The position numbers and the translations under genes are program-made. DNA of 64,000 bases, taken from contig JANTQA010000023.1 of assembly GCA_027625915.1 (NCBI GenBank), forward strand, positions 22,382,001 through 22,446,000, written 5' to 3'. How positions within the stretch are numbered: position 1 is the first letter of the stretch; the number at the start of each line of letters is the position of its first letter. Below the pieces are notes generated by a model. The model was not told the DNA's origin, ran no database searches, and worked only from the letters and a program-made list of their open reading frames with translations. This document shows positions 36,101 through 48,642 of this stretch, in pieces. This DNA comes from Anaeramoeba flamelloides (taxonomy: Eukaryota; Metamonada; Anaeramoebidae).

Positions 36101-38210
36101 CCAACAACCTAATCACATTACTACCAATAATTGCGATTTTTTGAATACTTGCTTTCTTCTTTTATCCATCTCCTTCTTCCCATATCTTTTTATTACACAA
36201 AAAACACAACTAGGGTTTAAAAGGGTTTTTTTTCGTGATCACCAATAAGAAGAAAAATTCCTCTTTCTTCTTTTTGTTTTTTTAACTTGTAAAGGTAATA
36301 ACTCCATTTTTAAAAAAAAAACACCTATTTTATATTCGGGTACACTGTTGAAATGGATGATTATTAGTTTGATCATAAAATTCAAAGGAACTTTTAATTT
36401 TTGTGAAAAAAAAAAAATGAAAAAAAAAAATTTTTTTTTCAATTACAAAAAATTCCATTCCGTTTATAAAAGTTTTTGGTCTTTCAAACCTTTCAAAGAC
36501 TTGGAGATACTTTGCAATCTTTTCAAACATTTTCAAAAATTTTTAAAGGGGGAAAGTGTTGTAAAAGTGTTTTTTTTAGTAAAATTCAAGGGATTTTTTG
36601 TAAAGTGTTTTTAAAAAAATAATTTTCTTTATCATGATTTTTATTTTATCGTAATAATGTTGATTAATCGCGATTTTTTCTGATTTTTCGTGATAAAGTT
36701 GGGCTAATAGAGATTTTTTTTTTTTTTAATATTATCATGGATTTATGGTTAATATCACGATAATAAACTCTTTTTCAAATAAAGGGGCAGATGAAATTTT
36801 CAAGAATTATTCATAATTGAATCAAATTAATTGTAGTATCATTCTAAAATCTAAAAAACACTTTAAAACATAAAAAAACACGCAACTAGATATTTAAAAC
36901 TCATTAAAACAAAACAATAAAAATTATAATTAAATATTTTAAAAATTGATGTACCCTTTTATTTGAAATGAGAAATCTCGTTTTGTAAATTGTTAATTAA
37001 AAAATATATCAAATCAATTAAAACCTTTGAATAAGTTGAATTGGGGAAAAGTTCTTTACAGTTATTGATAACTCTTTACATCAAACTTTTGTTCTTTAAA
37101 GTCTCATTTTAAAGATAAAGTCGCAATTCGTCTGGTTCTTTTGTTGGAATTGTTTTTTTTCTTTATTTTCTTTTTTCTTTGTTTCTGACATCAATCCAAT
37201 AATACTCTTTCTTAATTCCTACATCTAGCTCTTTCGAAATCAAACTTAAACTGTTTCCATTGATACACTGACAGATTATTTCCAAATTGTTTTCTTTTTA
37301 TCTTGTTTTTTCATTTTCCAACTGTTCAATATCCAAAAATAAAAAAATGAATAATTAAAATGAAAATCATCAATAAGTAATTCTCTTATTAACATCAAAT
37401 TCAATAGTATTGATGACTTGAGAGGTGTACCCTTTTGTTTGAAAAAGAGTTTACATGTTATCATCAAAAGATCTGTTGTATCACCAAATTTTGGGAAAAT
37501 TTCGACTTTGTTTACCAAAAATTATTTTATATCAAATCTTTACAACTTTATTGATTTTTAATTTTCAGGTTGTCATTGAATTCTCATCTTTTTGCTCACT
37601 GCTGTAAAAAAAATAGTCTAATTGGGGTTTATTTATAATTATAAATATATTTAATGTTTCTTGATTATATATTCTTTGAAATTATTATTATTGTTTATTT
37701 TATTTTTATTATTATTATGATTATATAGAATTTACACGTCTAAATAATATGATGCCTTTAACAAAAATATCACAAGAAGTGGGTGAATTAAAAACGACAA
37801 TTGGAGAAAAGGGGGAAAAACTTGAGAAATTAAAATCACAGGTTGAAATTTCTCCAGAAGAAAGTAAATCATTAAATAAAAACTACGATCTTTATAGAAA
37901 AGAATGGAAAAAAAGGAAAAAAATAGTTTTGGACGTGTTTTCTCAAATTTCGGAAGGATCTGGAAAATCTATGAAAGAGTTATATGTAAGTGAAAATTTG
38001 ATTTATTTGAAAATTATATAAAAAAAAATGAAATTTTCTTTGATCTATTTTATTTTATTTGGTTATATTATGATTTATCTATAACAGGAAGATGCGGAAA
38101 TTGAAACGGATGAAAGCGTTGAAATGATTTTTAATCAAACAGATATTGATTCTATTAAAAAATCAAGGGAAGAGGAAAAGGAAAAGGAAAAGGAAAAGCA
38201 AGATGATTAA
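33163..38210 (+). CDS. HOP2: HOP2 / PSMC3IP (TBPIP) meiotic recombination protein
   Basis: Three exons, 33163-33874, 37729-37985 and 38088-38210, predict 363 residues. Donors are GTAACC (after phase 1) and GTAAGT, acceptors TATATAG and ATAACAG. Residues 138-200 form the winged helix (KPLIKKLF, NRPFSATNIVDNL, TVKKVVEELL, KIWYINQ). Exon 2 gives the coiled coil and the diagnostic LYRKEWKKRKKIVLDVFSQI, matching YCKEWRKRKR in animal HOP2, and exon 3 continues with AEIETDES, matching GIETDED. HOP2 works with MND1 to stimulate DMC1/RAD51 strand invasion in meiosis, in the nucleus. Residues 1-137 are an unusual extension: a Ser/Asp-rich acidic part, then Lys-rich and Lys-Pro repeats. ATG 33163 is the first in frame and lies about 49 nt after a TCATTTTTTATAAATTTT motif. 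Confidence 0.92.
34365..34565. repeat. Hairpin-mosaic locus G6
   Basis: One hairpin (GTTAGGTTTTTTTTACTTTA, AAATAAACAGAAAATTTAAA and its inverse) is followed by a second (GTTAGCTTTTCCAGGAAATA and ATTCTTTTGAATTCTGGAAA then ACCTA). It lies inside the HOP2 intron. Confidence 0.7.
35513..36763. repeat. Region with clustered ATCGCGAT/CGTGATA motifs at both ends
   Basis: At 35513-35720 and 36630-36763 the words ATCGCGAT, CGTGATAA, TATCACGA and TCGCGAT recur about 20 times, against almost no CpG elsewhere. The two clusters flank about 900 bp of unique AT-rich sequence containing CGTTCTTTAAAGAACG (36014-36029). Likely the subterminal repeats of one element, with its left edge at a (TA)n tract and its right edge abutting C6. 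Confidence 0.55.
36764..37453. mobile_element. Family C-related TIR element, copy C6
   Basis: Left TAAACTCTTTTTCAAATAAA then GGGGCA; right TGTACCCTTTTGTTTGAAAA then AGAGTTTA. The 690-bp body differs from C1 and C2. It lies inside the HOP2 intron. Confidence 0.7.
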
Positions 38211-38673
38211 AATCGTAATATAAACAACGGTTTTATATTGGCTTGGTTAATAAACAAAATTATTCTTGTTTTTTTTTTTTTTTTGGAAAATATTTTTCCG
38301 ATTTTCTTGGCAATCTGTGTAATTCTTTATTTATAAATTAATTTATTCTTTAATAAATTTTTTTAAATAAAATTTTATGATAGATAATTTAATATTTTGA
38401 ATTATTGTGGCATTTTTTAATTATTTTTTCTAGTATATTTCAGCAAAATATATGTTCATAGAAATTTCAAACATAAAATTATTATGTACTTTTATTAATT
38501 ATTTGGAAATTATTGTTATTAATGATCTAAAATAATTATATATTATTTCTCACACTTTCTGTTGAATAATTTATTTTATGTCAACAACCAATTTTTGAAA
38601 AATTTATTGTAAAATATAAAAAGAAATTTAAAAGAAACAAATCGTGGGTGTTTCTTGCTCCCTAGACCCCCCC

Positions 38674-38707
<34 letters not shown>

Positions 38708-40017
38708 TAAAGAAAGAAAGAAAAAGAAAAGAAAAATATGTCATAACATTTTTACTCTTTCAAGATTTTATCGTAAACAACCTGTCCAGTATTTGATTCC
38801 TTTGTAAAATGATTTACAAAGGGGAACTTTATTTCATATTTAAAATCATTTTCTAAAAGAGTAATTTAATCTTTGAATAATTTAGATACGCACTAGAATT
38901 TTTCCGTTATTGTATCTTTTTATGGATATTTTCAAAAACTTTTTGTATGCAATTTTGAGAATTATATTGTCCATCGAGCATCATCCGAGAATTATTATTG
39001 AAATAAACAAATATCTATGATCCATAATTCCAGAGCGGACTTAGATTTCGATGTTTTAAATACAATATATATACTATCCTATTTTTTTTTTTTTTTTTAC
39101 TTTTATTTTGGACCTCATGGGGTTAACAATTAAATGTTTGAAAATCCATTCATAATTAATAGAAAATTTTTTTCAATTTCAAATATAACGAATCAAAAAA
39201 ATAATTATTTTTTTTTCACTTTTTAAATACATTTTCACTTTGAAAAGGATACTTCTCAATAATCACAGTATTCTTTATAAAAATCAATTTTTAGAAGAAA
39301 TTTTTTATATCATATATTGTGTAAGGAGCAATAAAAAAAGAACTTTAATTAAGAACGGGTATTTGGATGGGGTATCTTAGGATTAAATTAAAGAATAACT
39401 GTATCTGAACATTTTTCAACATATTTGTTATTTTTTTTTCGAAAACTAAATTATACTTGGATCTAGTTCTTATTTAATTGAATCTGGTGAGTATAACTCA
39501 AAATATTAGTTCGGAATTGAATTTTTTTATTGTGTATCTCAAGGTAAATAATATAGGTAAATTCTATTTCAAGACTTTTTACTAATCTGAAATAATAAAT
39601 TGAAAAAAAAAATTATCCTTTAGCTAATATCAACAAATAATACAAAATATCATTGGTAAATTAACTTTATAAATACACCTTAACATGATATTTTGTAAAT
39701 TAAATTATTAGAATGCAAATCATAAAAAAAAAATACTAACCATTTTTGAAAAGATCATTACCGATTTTTATTACTGAACTCTCAATGAAAAAAGGTTTAA
39801 AATGGATATTTTTTACTAATAATTAAATTAATTTTGAAAGACACTACATTGTTTTAATTTTCAAAACGATAATTCTAATTTTGAAGAACTTTATTTTTTT
39901 AACTTTATCGTTTTCAAAAAAAAAAAAAGAAATAAAAATAATTAAAGTAGAACGAAAAAAGAAATGAAATTAAAAAAAGAAAATAAAAAACAAAAAAAAA
40001 AAGAAAATTTGAAAATG

Positions 40018-40051
<34 letters not shown>

Positions 40052-41017
40052 TCGAAATTAGAAAAAATGATTTTTATTTAAAAATTTAAATTGTGTTATG
40101 ATAAGAATATAAGATATAATTCTAAAAAAGACTTTAAATATTAAGAGGGTATAAATTAAAGTTTTTCAAAATAGTCAAATTTCTTCTCAAAATCATTTTT
40201 TTTTTCAAAAAAATAATAAAATAAAATTAAAAATCATCTTACTTACAATTGAGTGTAAAATAAAAGTGTTATTAATCGAAAAATAATTTAAATGGTATTT
40301 TTTCCATTCAGCTTCTGAAAAAAAAATAAGAAGAAGAAAGATTTATAAAAAATAAGAAAATGAAAAATAGTACAACTTTATTAAAATAAAATTTCCAACC
40401 TCTCCCAAGATATTTTACTCATAGTAACACAAAATGAATGAAGAATCTAGAATAAATATATTGTCCTTTGGTGGAGATTTAAATGATTACTATCTTATAT
40501 TAAATAATTAAAATATTTTTTTTTTTTTTTAGGTTTTCAATATAAACCAAGTAATAGTTCAATTCTTCTTAATAGTAATATTTAGTGTGATTAAATTTTT
40601 CCAATAACATATAATAATTGCTCAATTTTTTCCTTATTATTTAGTGAAATGAAAAACTAATACAAGAAATGCATATGTGGTGTATTTATAAGGGTACTAT
40701 TGTGAAATTTGTCCAGTGAAACAAAAAAAAATAATGATCGAGATTATGTATGTTTTTTGGTTTATCTTATTTCAAAATAATACTTAACTCAAGATACAAA
40801 AGTATATGCAAGTTCAAACTGATTTTGGAAATAATATTTCTTGGCATTTTTAAAAAAATTAAAAAGTAGGAATTGGGTTTCTTGAAAATTTTATGGAATT
40901 TTTGTGATTTCTACCAAATTTATGATAGTAATTTTGATGATACAAATTTTATCAAATATAACTATAATTGAGAGAAATATTTCCAAATCTGGATCTTTAT
41001 TAATAAAAGTTCTTTTT

Positions 41018-41263
41018 TAAAGCTCTAGTTTTAGTATAAACACAAAAAATGATCTTTTTTTGTCATTTTTTCCATTCTCATTTTTGAAAAACCCCATTAA
41101 CAAAACCCTATTGAAATTTAAAAAATGATTACTTTTCAAACCCAGTCAAATACTTTGTTCGAAACTATTTCTTAAAGAGATTCCAAAAAAGTGAATTTAA
41201 AAAAAAAATGACAAAAAAAAAATAGACATTTTTTCATTTTATATTGGTACTGGGCCTTAAAAA
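41018..41263. mobile_element. Family F short inverted-repeat element, copy F2
   Basis: Left AAAGCTCTAGTTTTAGTATA; right TTTTATATTGGTACTGGGCC then TTAAAA. The right end is the inverse of the left end of F1. The interior CCCAGTCAAATACTTTGTTC matches F1. Confidence 0.6.
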
Positions 41264-41521
41264 GGGAACTTAAGGAAACCAAATCATTTAAATTTATTGT
41301 TTATTGTTCTTTTATTTTATTTTTTAATATCCAAGTTTTGTAAACAAAAAGAAATTTCAGATTGTAATTTGAAACACCGATTTACAAAATGTATGAAGGT
41401 TATTTTAATCAGATTAAAAACCCTCAAAAGTACAAAAACATCATTTTTTCAATACAAATCCTCCTTACAACTCTGTGCTAAGAGTATTTTTAATTGAAAA
41501 AATACAAATCAAAAAAAAAAG

Positions 41522-42002
41522 TACAGTGGTGTAAATAACCCGTTCAGACAACCTTTAACCCATTACGAAAATTTAACTCGTGTTTTTTTTTTTTCAGACT
41601 TGGGTATTGGAAGATAGGAAGACCCCCATAGATTCTTGGTTCATAGCCAAATTGACTCTAGAGGTTAGATCTTTGATTAATCGAAATGACTCAATTTTAT
41701 TAAATGCCTTTGTTTTAAAAATTTCGTCATATTTCCAAAATTTCTGAGATTAAATGATTTTTTTATCAAAATTCAAAAAATGAAATTTTGCTCATTTTTT
41801 TGCCAAAAAATTACATTTTAATCTTTCCATATCTTCATAATTCTTTTTTAAAATTTATTTAAAGAACCCAATTTCTTGTTTATATACTGTTACCACCCCA
41901 TTGATTTGTTTCTTTTATTTCTAGAGTCAGCCAATATTTTTTGCAGAGTAAAATTTTAGTAATGGGTTAAAATAAAAAACACGGGTTAGTTACACCACTG
42001 TA
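41522..42002. mobile_element. Family B MITE (Tc1/mariner-like)
   Basis: TA-bounded; left TACAGTGGTGTAAATAACCC then GT; right ACGGGTTAGTTACACCACTG then TA. The element is 481 bp with no coding frame. A CAGTG-type terminus and TA target again point to Tc1/mariner. Confidence 0.82.
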
Positions 42003-42688
42003 TTTTTGGCCAAAAAAAATATAATTGTATTTCTATACCACCTTGTAATCACTTAAACCAACACAAAATGAAGGTGTGTGTTTTTTTTTTTGATTCTGGT
42101 ATTGTTTAGAATTCACCCCTTATATGATAACTTTGACAAATAAATGAACATTTAAAAAGAAAGAAAATTCAATAAATACTATTTACTGAGAAATTTAACA
42201 ATCTTTTCATTCAGCTTCACCAAAAAAAGGTTTTCAAAGATTATAATAAATAACCATAGGTTCTCAATTATTAAATGGGAAAATAGTAACACTCAACAAT
42301 TTAATTCCCTAAACTAATTCTGCTATTTGTTGCAAAATTAATTTAACAAAATTTTCTTTTAGTTTTCCCAAAATAAGGTTTACAAAATCAGTTAAAATTT
42401 CAATTTATTAATTCACAAAATAAGCTTAAATTATTAATTTTCCTTTTTAGAAATTGGGGACTTTTGATAAGTTCTTTTAATTCTTGGTATGAGATTTTTT
42501 ATTGGAAAGTTGACTGAAATCTTTGATCTTTTTTTTTTTACAATTAATAGTAATAGTACATATGATGTATATTAAAAAATACTCATTTAATCAGGAGTGA
42601 AATAAAATCAAAAAATTAGCTAAAAGTTTTTTCAGAAAATAAAAATTTATAAAAAAAAATACTAACGTCTAGTTTTCAAAAATTTTTT

Positions 42689-42708
42689 TTCATTTTTTAT
42701 TAATTTTC
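42689..42708 (+). promoter_or_regulatory. Putative initiator-like motif of the coiled-coil gene
   Basis: TTCATTTTTTATTAATTTTC ends 23 nt before the ATG. It shares about 17 of 20 bases with the HOP2 motif. Confidence 0.35.
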
Positions 42709-42730
42709 CATAAAAGAAAAAAGTAACAAA

Positions 42731-45184
42731 ATGTACGGAGGAGACAAAAAAAAAGAAATAGAAAATGAGACAGAATCGCTCTTACAACTCGAAAATTTAT
42801 TAAAGGAATCTAAGAATTTAAACACTGTTTTCGAAACAAATGAAGGAATGGAGATGGAACAAAATGATTATTATTCTAAAGAAGATCAAAAAGAAGATTT
42901 AGAATTTAAATGTATGGAATTATCACAAGACTTAAATACCGAATTACTTGAGAACATAAAGCTAAAAGAAAAAGTTGAAGAAATGGAATCGCAGTTAAAA
43001 GAAAAACAAAAACAAAAAGAAAAAAAAAAAGATCAAAAAAATAAAGAAAAAGAAATAAAAAAAGATCAGTTTGTTGACACCTTACAAAAAGAAGTTAGTG
43101 AAATTGAAAAACAGTCCCAATTACAAATCCAAGACAAAGAAAAAGAAATCAAAGATTTAGAAGATTTAATTGAAATAAATCAGAAAAAGCTAAGACAATT
43201 AGAGCAAGAAGAAGAACAAATTGAAGAACAAAACAAATTAAAAGAAGAAGAGATCAGCGAAAAAATAATTGAAAAAGATCAAAGTGAATTTTCAAAATGG
43301 GAATCAGAAATAAAAAACGAAGAGGAAGAAGATCAAACCCTTGCGAAAAATAAAGAATTAATCAAAAAAATAACTGAAGAAAAGAAAAAAATTGAAATGA
43401 TGGATCAAGAAAAACAGCTAAATATTGAAATAAATGAAAAACTAAACCAACAAGCCCAAGAAATAAAATCAGAATTTAAGGAAATTCAAGAATTAATTAA
43501 TAACAATACTCATACGAATAATAATGATAATAATAATTCACAAGATTCCAAAATTATTGACCAGATAAAGGAATTTGTAAAGAAAGTGGAAGAAAGTAAA
43601 ATAGCATTAACAAAAATGGATCACAAATCCAAAAAAACAGAGGAACTAAATGAAAAAGAAAAAATCAACAAATTAAAAAGAGAAATTGAAAAAAAAGAAA
43701 ACACCAGAATTGAATTAGAAAAAAAACTTGACGAATTTAAACAAGAAAAACAAAAAGAAAACCAACAAGAAAACCAACAAGAAAAAGAAAAAGAAAACAT
43801 AATAAAAAAAAAGGAAATTGAGTCTGAAAAAATCCAAAAGGAAACCCAGATCTTGAAAGAAAAATGCCATTCAATTGAAAAAACTCAAAAAGAAATCAAA
43901 TTAAAAATTGAAGAAATGAATAAAAAATATTATAAGGGTTTAGAAGGAAAAGTAAATCTCCAAGAACAATTAAAACAATCAAATGAAAAACTAATTCAAC
44001 AAATTCCAAACCTCCAACAACAAATACAGAAAAGAAACCAATTAGAAGAAGCAAACGAAAAACTTGAATATGAAGTCTTATTCTCCCAGAAAGATGTTCA
44101 AATTTTAACAAAAGAACTGGAAAAAAAACAAAAGGAAATTGATCAATTTAAAAAATTAGATATTTTCCCAATTTTTAAAGAAACAGATGAAAAGGAAAAG
44201 GAATTACAAAAATTAAAAATAGAAAAGGAAGTTGGAAAGGAGAGGGAAAATTCATTAATTAAGGAGAATAATGAAAAATTGCAATTGCAATTACAAAATA
44301 CGTTAAATGATTTGGAGGCAGGAAGGCAAAAAAATGAATTATTACAATCACAAATAAATGAAATTGAACAATTCGAAAAGCGGAGGGAAAAAGAAAAGCA
44401 GATGCAACTTGAAAATCAAAACCAAGACCTAAAAAGCCAATCAGAAAAAATTAACAAATTAGAATTGGAATTAAAAAATTCCTTGCAAAGCAAACAATTT
44501 ATCGAAAAGAATTTATTAGAATCCGAAAAGGATCTTAAGAAGAAATTAGAAGAATTTGAAAAACAAATTAAGTTAAATATTGAGAATGAAAATGATGAAG
44601 ATGGTGACGAAAATGCGATAAAAGAAGATATCTATTCAAAAAAGGAAGTGGAAGAACTGCAAAAGGATATAGATTTAATGAAAGAATTATTAGAAGAAAA
44701 AAATTTGGAAATAGAAAAATTAAACGAGACTGCCTTGACAGTGGAGAATCAACAAATTGAAAATTTAAATGAAGAACAAATCCATTTTGTTAAAGAAACA
44801 ATATTGGTTTCAAAAGAACAGGAATTACAAGAAACCCTTGAGCAGTTAGTCGAGAAGGAGGAAGAAGTTGAATACTTTTCGGATAAATATTCATCAATTA
44901 TGGCTAGAAACCGAGAATTGACTCAAAAATTGAAATCTTTGCAAAGTCAAAAAACTAAAATCAAAACTGAGCAAGAAGGTACAAATCAAAATTCTAATCA
45001 AAAGAAAAGATCAATTATGAAAAACAATAATTTTTTATTTCGTTCTTTTACCAAAATTTCAAAACCTTCCAGAGTTAAAAGAGTAAAAAACAAGAACGAG
45101 GATTTGTTAGACCAGAAATTAAATAAAGAAAATATTTCGCCAAATAAGCAAGTAATAAACCCAATAAGAAGAATCAAAAATTAA
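42731..45184 (+). CDS. Long coiled-coil protein, single exon
   Basis: Intronless frame of 817 residues, not assigned to a named family. From about residue 85 to 765 it is almost continuous Glu/Lys/Gln/Leu heptad-type coiled coil (for example KEVEELQKDIDLMKELLEEK), broken by an Asn/Asp stretch near residues 258-272 (43502-43546). The last 65 residues are basic and less helical: RSIMKNNNFLFRSFTKISK, then SRVKRVKN and NPIRRIKN. This could be a targeting or nucleic-acid/microtubule-binding tail, but that is inference. No membrane segment or signal peptide is visible. ATG 42731 follows a TTTCATTTTTTATTAATTTT motif that lies 24-42 nt upstream. Golgin-, myosin-tail- or SMC-like hits by composition would be expected and should not be taken as orthology. 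Confidence 0.85.
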   Translation: MYGGDKKKEIENETESLLQLENLLKESKNLNTVFETNEGMEMEQNDYYSKEDQKEDLEFKCMELSQDLNTELLENIKLKEKVEEMESQLKEKQKQKEKKKDQKNKEKEIKKDQFVDTLQKEVSEIEKQSQLQIQDKEKEIKDLEDLIEINQKKLRQLEQEEEQIEEQNKLKEEEISEKIIEKDQSEFSKWESEIKNEEEEDQTLAKNKELIKKITEEKKKIEMMDQEKQLNIEINEKLNQQAQEIKSEFKEIQELINNNTHTNNNDNNNSQDSKIIDQIKEFVKKVEESKIALTKMDHKSKKTEELNEKEKINKLKREIEKKENTRIELEKKLDEFKQEKQKENQQENQQEKEKENIIKKKEIESEKIQKETQILKEKCHSIEKTQKEIKLKIEEMNKKYYKGLEGKVNLQEQLKQSNEKLIQQIPNLQQQIQKRNQLEEANEKLEYEVLFSQKDVQILTKELEKKQKEIDQFKKLDIFPIFKETDEKEKELQKLKIEKEVGKERENSLIKENNEKLQLQLQNTLNDLEAGRQKNELLQSQINEIEQFEKRREKEKQMQLENQNQDLKSQSEKINKLELELKNSLQSKQFIEKNLLESEKDLKKKLEEFEKQIKLNIENENDEDGDENAIKEDIYSKKEVEELQKDIDLMKELLEEKNLEIEKLNETALTVENQQIENLNEEQIHFVKETILVSKEQELQETLEQLVEKEEEVEYFSDKYSSIMARNRELTQKLKSLQSQKTKIKTEQEGTNQNSNQKKRSIMKNNNFLFRSFTKISKPSRVKRVKNKNEDLLDQKLNKENISPNKQVINPIRRIKN

Positions 45185-48100
45185 ATAACATTTATTTATT
45201 TTTATTTTCCAGATTTCTTTTTTTTTTTTTGAATTAATAATTAATTCGAAATAATTATTATTAAGTTTTATTTAAATTATTAATATCTAATAAAATATTA
45301 GGTGTGCATATTAATTAAAAACCACCGAATATTATATAATTTCATTATTTTATAGTAATATAAATAAAAAGATATTTTTTTTTTTTTTTATTATTTTTTC
45401 ATTTATTTTTTGTAGGTTTTCCTTTTTTTAGAGTTTATTTTTTTTAAATTTGAAAGCGGAGAAGAAGAAAAATTATCAATGGTGTTATTCTAATTTGGTA
45501 GTAAAAATATTGAAGAAGAGAAATGTTGTAACAATTTAGCCTTTTTTTTTAATATGTAATGGCCTTGGATTAGAATATAACCTTGTGATGTGTGTGGAAT
45601 AATATATTGTTATGGGATAAACTTCTGGCATGGATGATGTTAGACAAATTAATTAGTATTATTAGTACTGTTGAGAATTTTTCAACATAATCAGAATAAA
45701 GGGAACAAATCAATAATTTATTCCACATTTTGGGGTAAAAAAACAATCTTATGAAGATTTTACTTTATTTTTTTTTTTCATTATTTTTTAATATTCTTTT
45801 ATTTCATAACTTTTCATTCACTTTTTTTGAATATTTTTAAAAATAATATTTTTTTATTTTTCCTTTTTTTAAAGAAAAGCTATCACATATGTTATAATAT
45901 TGATTACATTGTATCTAGTACAAAAAATTGAAATATATTTAGGCTAACACAAAAGTGTCATCAGGTTCCGTCAAGTGTTGTAGCGTGCCATAATTTGCCT
46001 AGCTTTTCCATAATTCAAAAGGATAGATAAAAATCTAATATTTTTCTCAATTATTTTGAATTATTGGAAAGCGTTGTTATGATTTTATTATTTTTTGCAA
46101 TTAAAAGGAATCAGATGAAACCAATTTACTTTTCTCTATTCTTTTAAATTATTGAAAAGCCAGTTATGGAAGTGATCTTTCAACCCTTGAAAACACTTGG
46201 AAAAACTACTGTTTATTTTTTTTTATTTTATTATTTAATAATTTCAAAATATTCTTGATCTTTCCATATATAATAATTTATTCTTATGTTTTGTCTAATA
46301 TTATTTAGATTTACTGGTAATAATTTAAAGTTTTCTATATACAAATTAATGTTTTTATCTTTTTTTTTTCTTGGAAAATTGTAAAGGGTGTGAAATGTGT
46401 TCAAATACCAGAATTTCTAATTTCAATCTGAGTTTATCTAACCTTTTTATAAATTGATATTTTCGTATGATAATTTTTACTTCAGATTTTTAAATCTATT
46501 CTTGTAAATGTATATTAATTTTTGAAATATAAGTTGCTTTCTCATTTATCCATACATTGATTTAATTGAAATGATTTCGAGTTGGATTAAAAATAACTAG
46601 TATGTTTAAAAATTAACCAATTTATTTTGATTTGAACATTTGTAATTTTATATAATAGGTTTTTTATTTTTTTTTGAAAATAAGTTTTGTTTTTTTTATA
46701 AGTTTCCTTTTACTTTTTTAAAGTTTTTTTGTAATTTTTTTTTTCTTTTTTCAAGTCAAATTTAAATATTTTATCATGTCCACATTATTGATTTTAGTGG
46801 TTATATCAATGCTTGGATTCATTATAAATTCATTTGAAATTATTATAGAGGATATAATCAATTGTTTTATCATTTTTTGAAATTGGTATTAATATTATTA
46901 AAAATCAAATTATCATCAAAATTTGTTAAATATATTAATAGCTGCTTAATTTTTTTCAATTAATAAATGAATGAATATCCAAAGAATAAGGGTTATAATA
47001 GATCTCAAATATAAACCCGTTCTAACTTTATTTGAAATATTTTTATCCAAATTCTGTGTTTTTTTCATTTTTCAGAAATTTATCAAGGGTATAGCAAACT
47101 TAAATATATGACTAAACTTTTAAAAACAATAATAAACTTTTGTAAAAATATGAAAAAATTCTTTAATTGGTTTTAAGTATTTTTAAGTTCAAAAAGTAAT
47201 TTTAAAAATATAATTCTTGTATATAACTTTTAAAAATCCAAGTTGAGAATCGTAGACTAAAGTCAAAGATTCTTTGATTATTTTGTAAATTGGTTTGAGT
47301 TAAAAAAATCTTACTAATGTGCTATTAATTGATATAAATCAATAATTGAAAAGTATTCATTCATTTATTGTTTGCAAATGAGACAAATATTTTTTTCTTT
47401 AAAAAAAAAAATAATTTTTCTATTTTTACTTGGATTATCAATTAAATAAAAAAAGAGCTTTGAAATTCTTTTGTAAAAAACAAAAATATTCTTAATTTTA
47501 TTCTTATTTCGGTCATTTTTTTAGTATTTTTTCTTGTCAAAATCTTTTCTAGATTTATTTTTCATCTATTTGATTAAATCAAAATACCGTTCTAAAGATT
47601 AATTATCATTTATTTCCTAAACTGATATTCTAACATTTTTTTCAAAATAATAATCGTTAATTTTAGTAATAAATAGTAATAATTTTTTTTGATAAATCTC
47701 TTTATAAAAATTCAAAATAGTTTTTTCTAAATTTCCATTATAGAAAATATTTTTTTTTTGATTAATTTCTAATTTTAATAATTTATTTTCAATATTTTAA
47801 GTACAAATTTAAATTCAACATTGATTAGATTTATTAATTTATTCACATTTTTAAGTATCATTTTTTTTTAATTTTGTAAAATAATTTTTATATATTAAAA
47901 AACATTATTCATAAGATTGTATGATGGTTTAATTTCTATGTTTATTAATATTATTATTTCTTTTTTATGAAAATTCATAATTTTTTAGAAATTTTGAAAT
48001 TTACTCTTTACAAAAAAAAAGGATATATATTTTAGATTAAAAATACACTTTTAATAAAATAGATTATTTTAATTTCCTTGAAAATAGATTTATTTTTTCC

Positions 48101-48642
48101 TTTTGATCTAGTGTACTCTTTTAAATACGGGCTAAGCACAAATTAATAATCAAGAATTAAATTGATTTATGGGGAAATTATTTCATTTTCCGAGTTTTTT
48201 ATACTTTTCTACTAATCGCCAATTTAAACGAAAAACTAATTGATTAAATATATTCTTTGGTATATTTTTAAGTTATGAGTAAGTGAGGTTTTAAATTGGA
48301 GCAGAATAAAAAAGAAATCCAATAAACAACTTTTTTTGAAAAATTAATATATTTTAATCTTTAGGATAAAGGATCTAATTCACTTTGACCAAGATATACG
48401 GATGACTTTTATGCCTAGTATTCATTTGTAGATGTACCCACAATCTAACTATCATCCGTGTTATTTGTCAGTGTTCTTTTTAGGGAAACAAAATAACTTG
48501 AAGAATTTCAAGAACCATACAACAGTCAATTTAAGAATATAATTTAAAAAAAAAAAAGATTATCATAACCCTTTAATCTCACTTTAAACCAAATTAATAT
48601 CAGAAAGAAAATCCTAATATTCATTTTAAAAAGAATATAAAC
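45185..48642. other. Intergenic, AT-rich, one hairpin locus (G7)
   Basis: At 45955-46170 the spacer GGTTCCGTCAAGTGTTGTAG and the hairpin CTTTTCCATAATTCAAAAGG / TTTTGAATTATTGGAAAGCG belong to the G family. Otherwise no structure or coding signal that I can support. Confidence 0.5.

Larger units (their letters stand above)
33875..37728 (+). other. 3.85 kb first intron of HOP2, filled with repeats
   Basis: A GT-AG intron (GTAACC to ATATAG) that splits codon 238. It contains hairpin-mosaic copy G6 (34365-34565), a region with many ATCGCGAT/CGTGATA motifs near both ends (35513-36763), and a TIR element of family C (36764-37453). The exon 1 to exon 2 junction restores a HOP2-like protein, so no intervening exon is needed. 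The short open frames inside (for example 36039-36248) show no recognisable homology. Confidence 0.8.
38211..42730. other. Intergenic, repeats and homopolymers
   Basis: No coding signal. Contains a C9-A18 purine/pyrimidine tract (38670-38730), A-rich tracts including about 30 A at 40018-40047, family F copy F2 (41018-41263) and family B MITE (41522-42002). Confidence 0.5.

Noticed and set aside
36039-36248. 69-codon open frame in the HOP2 intron
   Set aside because: No recognisable homology, and it lies between repeat clusters inside a well-supported intron.
38670-38730. C9 then A18 tract as a retroposed poly-A tail
   Set aside because: No SINE- or gene-like body upstream and no target duplication visible.
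42731-45184. Assignment as myosin tail, SMC or golgin
   Set aside because: Only coiled-coil composition supports it; no motor, ATPase or GRIP motif is present.
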